DNA of 64,000 nt, taken from assembly GCA_005405945.1 (NCBI GenBank), contig BJHW01000001.1:8184001-8248000 (forward strand). Reading direction: 5' to 3'. Both the position numbers and the translations under genes were made by a program. The first letter of the stretch is position 1; the number at the start of each line of letters is the position of its first letter. Positions 59,212-64,000 of this stretch are shown here, one piece after another. The notes under the pieces are model-generated. The model was not told where the DNA came from. It made no database searches and saw only the letters and a program-made list of their open reading frames with translations. The DNA comes from Streptomyces violaceusniger (GTDB taxonomy: Bacteria; Actinomycetota; Actinomycetes; Streptomycetales; Streptomycetaceae).

Positions 59212-60159
59212 GTGACCTCGCACGCAGAGCCCTCGGAGCTCCCGGGCGTCACCAAGGAGGACGAGGCACCGGCCACCGGGCCCGTCCGCAAGCAGCCGCC
59301 GCCGGGGTTCACCCCCGAGGGCCGGATCGGCAGCGAGGGCAAGGTCCTCAACGTCTTCTCGCACGGCATCCTGGTGGTCTGGGGTCTCCTGGTCACGCTG
59401 CCGCTGCTGTGGGCGGTGATGAGCTCCCTCAAGACCGACAAGCAGATCTTCACCTCGCCCTGGGGACTGCCCTCGGCCCTGCACTTCGACAACTGGACCC
59501 GGGCCTGGAGCAAGTCGAACATCGGCGACTTCTTCCTCAATACGATCCTGGTGGTGGGCTGCTCCCTGATCGGGACGATGCTGCTGGGCTCGATGGCGGC
59601 GTACATCCTGGCCCGCTTCGAATTCCCGGGAAAGCGGTTCATCTACTTCATGTTCGTCGGCGGGATGAGTTTTCCGATCATCCTGGCGCTGGTGCCGCTG
59701 TTCTTCGTGATGAAGAACATGAGCCTGCTCAACACCTTTCATGGGCTCATTCTGGTCTATATCGCCTATTCGCTGCCGTTCACGGTCTTCTTCCTCACCT
59801 CGTTCTTCAAGACGCTGCCGTCCTCGGTCGCGGAGGCGGCCCTGATCGACGGGGCCTCCCATACCCGGACGTTCTTCCAGGTCATGCTGCCGATGGCGAA
59901 GCCCGGGCTGATCAGCGTGGGGATCTTCAACTTCCTCGGGCAGTGGAATCAGTACATGCTGCCCACGGTGCTCAACACCGATGAGGACAAGCGGGTGCTC
60001 ACCCAGGGGCTTGTGCAGCTCGCGGCCAGCCAGCAGTACAAGGGCGACTGGTCGGCGCTTTTCGCCGGCCTGGTGCTGGCGATGCTTCCCGTCCTCGCCG
60101 TTTATATCCTCTTCCAGCGGCAGGTCCAGGCGGGTCTGACCGCGGGCGCGCTCAAATAG
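59212..60159 (+). CDS. ngcG: Sugar ABC transporter permease NgcG
   Basis: 315 residues, GTG start. A cytosolic Pro/Glu-rich lead of about 45 residues precedes six helices (VFSHGILVVWGLLVTLPLLWAVM and on). EAA loop EAALIDGASHTRTFFQVMLPMAKPG. Last gene of the ngc operon; a strong hairpin follows 25 bases after the stop. Confidence 0.92.
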   Translation: MTSHAEPSELPGVTKEDEAPATGPVRKQPPPGFTPEGRIGSEGKVLNVFSHGILVVWGLLVTLPLLWAVMSSLKTDKQIFTSPWGLPSALHFDNWTRAWSKSNIGDFFLNTILVVGCSLIGTMLLGSMAAYILARFEFPGKRFIYFMFVGGMSFPIILALVPLFFVMKNMSLLNTFHGLILVYIAYSLPFTVFFLTSFFKTLPSSVAEAALIDGASHTRTFFQVMLPMAKPGLISVGIFNFLGQWNQYMLPTVLNTDEDKRVLTQGLVQLAASQQYKGDWSALFAGLVLAMLPVLAVYILFQRQVQAGLTAGALK

Positions 60160-60184
60160 GGGCACCCGCCGGAGCGCTTTTCAT

Positions 60185-60221
60185 GGCCCCGCCCTTTCCG
60201 CTATGCGGAAAGGGCGGGGCC
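60185..60221 (+). terminator. Perfect 17-bp hairpin after ngcG
   Basis: Arms GGCCCCGCCCTTTCCGC and GCGGAAAGGGCGGGGCC around TAT. Confidence 0.92.
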
Positions 60222-60396
60222 GCGCCGCTGTGGGCGGCGGAGGGTACCGCGAGCGGTCCCACGGCGGTCGGGGACTTGACGTGGGACAACCGTGGCGGCT
60301 CAGCTTAGAGTTCACATGTTGGAGACACAGCCGGGCCCCACTGCTGCGGTCCGGCCTGCGGAGCGGCCGTCGTGCCGCCCGCGAAGGCGGGAGTGG

Positions 60397-61602
60397 ATGG
60401 GCGTGGAGACTCCGGGATCGCAGTCGTCGCTGCACCGGGCCAATCTCGAGCGGGTGGTCCGTGCGGTGCGCATGGCGGGCTCGCTGACCCAGGCGGAGAT
60501 CGCCCGGTCCACCGGGCTGTCCGCCGCCACCGTCTCCAACATCGTGCGCGAGCTCAAGGACGGCGGAACGGTCGAGGTCACGCCCACCTCGGCGGGCGGC
60601 CGCCGGGCGCGCAGCGTCTCGCTCAGCGGTGACGCGGGCATCGTCGTAGGGGTGGATTTCGGCCATACGCATCTGCGTGTCGCCATCGGCAACCTCGCCC
60701 ATCAGGTGCTGGCCGAGGAGGCCGAGCCGCTGGATGTGGACGCCTCCTCCTCCCAGGGCCTGGACCGGGCCGAGCAGCTGGTCAGCAGGCTGATCACGGC
60801 CAGTGGGCTGAGCCAGGACAAGGTGGTCGGCGTCGGCCTCGGCGTGCCCGCGCCGATCGACGTGGAGACCGGCACGCTGGGCTCGACCGCGATCCTGCCG
60901 GGCTGGGCGGGCACCAATCCGCGCGACGACCTGGCCCAGCGGCTCGGGGTGCCGGTACACGTGGACAACGACGCCAACCTCGGCGCGCTCGGCGAGCTGG
61001 TCTGGGGCTCCGGCCGCGGGGTCGGCGACCTCGCGTACATCAAGGTCGCCGACGGTGTCGGCGCGGGGCTGGTGATCAGCGGGAAGATCTACCGCGGCCC
61101 CGGCGGTACGGCGGGCGAGATCGGCCACATCACCCTGGACGAGTCCGGCCCGGTGTGCCGCTGCGGCAATCGCGGCTGTCTGGAGACCTTCGCCGCGGCC
61201 CGCTATGTCCTGCCGCTGCTGCGTTCCAGCCATGGGGCGGACCTCACCGTGGAGCGCATGGTGCAGCTGGCCCGCGAGGGCGACCCGGGCTGCCGGCGGG
61301 TGATCGGGGACGTCGGCCGGCACATCGGCAGCGGGGTGGCCAACCTCTGCAATCTGATCAACCCGAGCCGGATGGTGCTGGGCGGCCAGCTCGCCGAGGC
61401 GGGGGAGCTGGTGCTGGGCCCGATCCGGGAGTCGGTCGCGCGGTACGCGATCCCGAGCGCGGCCCATCAGCTGTCGGTGATGCCGGGGGCGCTGGGCGGC
61501 CGGGCCGAGGTGCTGGGCGCGCTCGCGCTGGTGCTCAGCGAGATGGGCGATTCGACGCTGCTGGACGGCGCGCTCTCGGCGGGGGCTCCGGCCCTCACCT
61601 GA
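60397..61602 (+). CDS. rok7B7: ROK-family transcriptional regulator, Rok7B7-like
   Basis: 401 residues from ATG 60397; an earlier in-frame ATG at 60316 cannot be excluded. N-terminal winged HTH (LERVVRAVRMAGSLTQAEIARSTGLSAATVSNIVRELKDGG). ROK kinase-like domain: ATP-loop GVDFGHTHLRVAIG, sugar-site VHVDNDANLGALGELVWGSG, EIGHITLDESG and zinc motif CRCGNRGCLETFA. Lies between ngcEFG and xylFGH, as S. coelicolor Rok7B7 (SCO6008), which controls xylose uptake, carbon catabolite repression and antibiotic production. A 31-base tandem repeat includes the last codons. Confidence 0.9.
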   Translation: MGVETPGSQSSLHRANLERVVRAVRMAGSLTQAEIARSTGLSAATVSNIVRELKDGGTVEVTPTSAGGRRARSVSLSGDAGIVVGVDFGHTHLRVAIGNLAHQVLAEEAEPLDVDASSSQGLDRAEQLVSRLITASGLSQDKVVGVGLGVPAPIDVETGTLGSTAILPGWAGTNPRDDLAQRLGVPVHVDNDANLGALGELVWGSGRGVGDLAYIKVADGVGAGLVISGKIYRGPGGTAGEIGHITLDESGPVCRCGNRGCLETFAAARYVLPLLRSSHGADLTVERMVQLAREGDPGCRRVIGDVGRHIGSGVANLCNLINPSRMVLGGQLAEAGELVLGPIRESVARYAIPSAAHQLSVMPGALGGRAEVLGALALVLSEMGDSTLLDGALSAGAPALT

Positions 61603-61673
61603 CCGCCGGGCGGGGGCTCCGGCCCTCACCTGACCGCCGGGCGGGGGCTCCGGTCCTCGTCTGGCGGCCGGGC
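61581..61673. repeat. Three 31-base tandem repeats at the end of the ROK gene
   Basis: Units 61581-61611 and 61612-61642 are identical (start GGGGGCTCCGGCCCTCACCT); the third, 61643-61673, is diverged at several bases. The first copy encodes the end of the ROK protein (GAPALT and stop), so copies two and three lie after the stop codon. Confidence 0.85.
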
Positions 61674-61760
61674 GGGGGCGGTTGGGCCGTGGGCAAGCCT
61701 TGAGAGGCTTTGTCCGGTCACGCTCCGTCTATCCGGCCTGTCCGGCTGCGTTCACTCAGA

Positions 61761-61789
61761 TAACGAATGGCACCGTTGCCATCTCGTTA
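61761..61789. promoter_or_regulatory. Nested dyad upstream of xylF, candidate operator
   Basis: TAACGA-ATGGCA-CCGT-TGCCAT-C-TCGTTA: two nested 6-bp inverted arms around a four-base centre. About 90 bases before the xylF ATG, in an AT-richer stretch. The neighbouring ROK regulator is the natural candidate ligand. Confidence 0.65.
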
Positions 61790-61881
61790 AGGATTTACTT
61801 CTTGACGCCATGCGGGCAGCCGAGTTGACTTCCAGCCACCTCGGCCGCAATGACGCGGCCTCGTCAGGGAGGTCACCCCAA

Positions 61882-62982
61882 ATGAACGCAACGATGCGTC
61901 GCGTCGCTCTTGCCGCTTCCGTCATGTCGATGACGGTAGCCCTCGCCGCCTGTGGCTCGGCGAAGGAAGCCGACAGCAACAGCAAGGACGACAAGAAGAA
62001 GACGGGTCCGCTCACGATCGGACTCCTGCTGCCCGAGGATCAGACGGCCAGATACGAGAACTTCGACCGGCCCTTCGTCACCAAGAAGGTCAAAGGGCTC
62101 TGCGCCGACTGCAAGGTCCTGTACGTCAACGCCAAGTCGGACCCCTCGGTCCAGCAGCAGCAGGTCGACTCGATGATCACCAAGAAGGTCGACGCGATCA
62201 TCCTTGACTCGGTGGACTCCAAGTCCATCGCCAGCTCGGTCAAGAAGGCCGATGAGGCCGGTATCCCGGTCATCGCCTACGACCGGCTCGCCGAGGGCCC
62301 GGTCTCCGCGTACACCTCGTTCGACAACGAGACGGTCGGCAAGGTCCAGGGCAAGGCCCTGCTCGAGGCGCTGGGCGACAAGGCCAAGAGCGGCAAGATC
62401 GTCATGCTCAACGGCTGGGAGGCCGACCCCAACGCCGCCATGTTCAAGAAGGGCGCGATGTCCGTCCTCAAGGGCAAGGTGGACGTCGGCAAGTCCTACG
62501 ACGTCGACCGCTGGCTGGCGGACAAGGCCAACGAGGCCATGACGGGCGCCATCTCCTCGCTCGGCAAGGACAACATCATCGGCGTCTACTCGGCCAACGA
62601 CAGCATGGCCGGCGGCGCGATCACCGCGCTCAAGAGCGGCGGCTTCAACCCGCTGCCCCCGGTCACCGGGCAGGACGCCGAACTCGAGGGTGTCCGCCGG
62701 GTCGTCACCGGTGAGCAGTACATGAGCGTCTACAAGTCCTACCTGGACGAGGCCACCGCCGCCGCCGAGATGGCCATCGCGCTCGGCCGCGGCGAGAAGG
62801 TCAACGAGTCCAACACGGTCGACAGCCCGACCACCAAGGACATCCCGGCGACGCTGATCACCCCGGTCTCGCTGACCAAGAAGAACATCAAGGAAACCGT
62901 CATCAAGGACGGGATCTACAAGATCGACCAGATCTGCGCCGGCAAGGTCAAGACGGCCTGCGCGGCGGCCGGTCTGAAGTAA
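61882..62982 (+). CDS. xylF: Xylose-type ABC transporter substrate-binding lipoprotein XylF
   Basis: 366 residues from ATG 61882 (GGGAGG upstream). Lipoprotein signal MRRVALAASVMSMTVALAAC. Periplasmic-binding-protein type 1 fold of the ribose/xylose class: LTIGLLLPEDQTARYENFDRPFVTKKV, VDAIILDSVDSKSIASSVKKADEAGIPVIAYDRL, YTSFDNETVGKVQGKALLEAL and ITGQDAELEGVRRVVTGEQYMSV-like VTGQDAELEGVRRVVTG. First gene of the xylFGH operon next to the ROK gene. Confidence 0.92.
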   Translation: MNATMRRVALAASVMSMTVALAACGSAKEADSNSKDDKKKTGPLTIGLLLPEDQTARYENFDRPFVTKKVKGLCADCKVLYVNAKSDPSVQQQQVDSMITKKVDAIILDSVDSKSIASSVKKADEAGIPVIAYDRLAEGPVSAYTSFDNETVGKVQGKALLEALGDKAKSGKIVMLNGWEADPNAAMFKKGAMSVLKGKVDVGKSYDVDRWLADKANEAMTGAISSLGKDNIIGVYSANDSMAGGAITALKSGGFNPLPPVTGQDAELEGVRRVVTGEQYMSVYKSYLDEATAAAEMAIALGRGEKVNESNTVDSPTTKDIPATLITPVSLTKKNIKETVIKDGIYKIDQICAGKVKTACAAAGLK

Positions 62983-63010
62983 CGGCCGGTCTCCGGCATC
63001 TGGCGGAGCA

Positions 63011-63036
63011 GGGCCGTCCGTACCCGCGGACGGCCC
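63011..63036 (+). promoter_or_regulatory. Hairpin between xylF and xylG
   Basis: Arms GGGCCGTCCG and CGGACGGCCC around TACCCG, 28 bases after the xylF stop. Such hairpins after a binding-protein gene often reduce read-through or stabilise the upstream mRNA, so XylF is made in excess. Confidence 0.65.
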
Positions 63037-63120
63037 GCCCCCTCAACTCACCCCCCAATCGAGGGGAGAGCGCGCTCTCCCCTCCGTCACACAGCAGGGA
63101 CCACCCTGCCCGGAACGGAG

Positions 63121-63909
63121 ATGGCCATCGTGCCGAACGGACCCGTGTTGGCGTTGCGCGGGATCTCCAAGCGGTTCGGCGCCGTCCAGGCGCTCACCGA
63201 CATCCATCTGGAGGTCCACGCCGGTGAAGTCGTCGCCCTGGTGGGCGACAACGGCGCCGGCAAGTCGACCCTCGTCAAGAGCATTGCCGGAGTCGGCCCC
63301 GCCGACGAAGGCGTCATCGAGTGGCAGGGCAGGCCCGTCCAGGTCACCCGGCCGCACGACGCCCAGGAACTGGGCATCGCGACCGTCTACCAGGACCTCG
63401 CCCTCTGCGACAACATCGACGTCGTCGGCAACCTCTTCCTCGGCCGCGAGATCCTGCGCGCCGGGGTGCTCGACGAGGTCGAAATGGAGCGGCGCTCCCG
63501 TGAGTTGCTCCAGACCCTGTCGATCCGCATCCCCAGCGTGCGGATCCCGATCGCCTCGCTCTCGGGTGGCCAGCGGCAGACCGTCGCCATCGCCCGTTCG
63601 ATGCTCGGCGAGCCCAAGCTGGTGATCCTGGACGAGCCGACCGCCGCCCTCGGCGTCGAGCAGACCGCGCAGGTCCTGGACCTGGTCGAGCGGCTGCGCG
63701 ACCGCGGCCTCGCCGTCATCCTCATCAGCCACAACATGGCCGACGTCAAGGCCGTCGCGGACCGGGTCGCGGTGCTGCGGCTGGGCCGCAACAACGGCAC
63801 CTTCGATGTGAAGACCACCTCTCAGGAAGAGATCATTTCCGCCATCACCGGCGCCACGGACAACGCCGTGACCCGCCGCAAGGCGCGTAGCGGGGAGGTC
63901 GCGAAGTGA
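63121..63909 (+). CDS. xylG: Xylose-type ABC transporter ATP-binding protein XylG
   Basis: 262 residues: a single ABC domain. Walker A GDNGAGKST, Q-loop YQDLALC, signature LSGGQRQ, Walker B LVILDEPTAAL, H-loop ISHNMADVKAVADRV. Many sugar ATPases of this class carry two ABC domains (about 500 residues), so this is the short single-domain form also used by S. coelicolor. Start ATG 63121, or GTG 63130 with better ribosome-site spacing. Its TGA overlaps the next GTG. Confidence 0.92.
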   Translation: MAIVPNGPVLALRGISKRFGAVQALTDIHLEVHAGEVVALVGDNGAGKSTLVKSIAGVGPADEGVIEWQGRPVQVTRPHDAQELGIATVYQDLALCDNIDVVGNLFLGREILRAGVLDEVEMERRSRELLQTLSIRIPSVRIPIASLSGGQRQTVAIARSMLGEPKLVILDEPTAALGVEQTAQVLDLVERLRDRGLAVILISHNMADVKAVADRVAVLRLGRNNGTFDVKTTSQEEIISAITGATDNAVTRRKARSGEVAK

Positions 63910-64000
63910 CCACGAACGTTGACAAGACAGGCGGCGGCACGTCGAACGGCGCCAACAAGGCGAGCGGCCCGGCCGACGCCAACCCCGTCGCCAAGGACGC
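63906..64000 (+). CDS. xylH: Start of ABC permease gene, probably xylH (3' partial)
   Basis: GTG 63906 overlaps the xylG stop (GTGA) and the frame stays open to the window end: MTTNVDKTGGGTSNGANKAS and on. Only a hydrophilic, Gly/Asn/Ala-rich leader is visible and no membrane helix is yet reached. The identity is inferred only from operon order. Confidence 0.7.
   Translation, partial: MTTNVDKTGGGTSNGANKASGPADANPVAKD

Overview
The window is chromosomal DNA of a Streptomyces-type actinomycete. G+C is very high and third codon positions are almost all G or C, which produces long meaningless antisense frames. Genes overlap by ATGA or GTGA, start with GTG or ATG after GGAGG-type ribosome sites, and include actinomycete hallmarks: a conservon, an HTH-MurA fusion, an OB-fold/DUF3159 pair, ngcEFG and rok7B7-xylFGH. 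No rRNA, tRNA, CRISPR array, insertion sequence or phage was recognised. The order murA2, aconitase, ngcEFG, ROK regulator, xylFGH agrees, from memory, with S. coelicolor around SCO5998-SCO6011.

Layout. 1-5.6 kb: potassium-related genes (kdpD, kdpE, an OB-fold protein, DUF3159 membrane protein, two TrkA proteins). 6.2-11.6 kb: a complete conservon (sensor-like ATPase, roadblock, DUF742, small GTPase-like protein) ending in a CYP157/CYP154-like P450 pair. 11.7-13.8 kb: a KimA-like potassium permease, so the conservon sits inside a potassium neighbourhood. 14-21 kb: RNA methyltransferase, MmpL exporter with a membrane partner, small ATPase, MazG-like enzyme. 21.5-28.2 kb: DUF6099, F420 oxidoreductase, homocysteine methyltransferase and the Hen1-Pnkp RNA-repair pair. 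28.6-35.3 kb: GlxA-type regulator divergent from an MFS exporter, a Crp regulator, and an unfamiliar NTPase-like/tail-anchored pair. 35.6-38 kb: arginine deiminase and ornithine carbamoyltransferase. 38-43.5 kb: anti-sigma-like ATPase, a GntR remnant, HTH-MurA, DUF1648/GntR, Uma2 and LysR genes. 43.9-56.4 kb: aconitase, a GNAT protein, two secreted GH92 mannosidases and a lipoprotein. 56.7-64 kb: an aminosugar ABC transporter (ngcEFG), a ROK regulator and the start of a xylose ABC operon.

The most important caution concerns sequence quality. About twenty intact-looking genes, including housekeeping aconitase, are each broken by a single missing base, nearly always in a run of C or G where one more base restores a family-length protein. 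Direction and context are the same at every site. These are therefore annotated as single genes with probable sequencing indels, not as pseudogenes. True gene debris is limited to a GntR/FCD fragment near 38.8 kb and two back-to-back fragments at 51.4-51.7 kb.

Links between genes: the two GH92 mannosidases share an identical 12-bp palindrome upstream, suggesting one LacI-type regulator. ngcEFG carries a DasR-like site. An extended dyad lies before xylF, next to the ROK gene. Aconitase has an iron-box-like site. The HTH-MurA gene has a dyad over its own start region. Two genes (DUF6099 and DUF1648) contain the rare TTA codon and so probably depend on the bldA tRNA.
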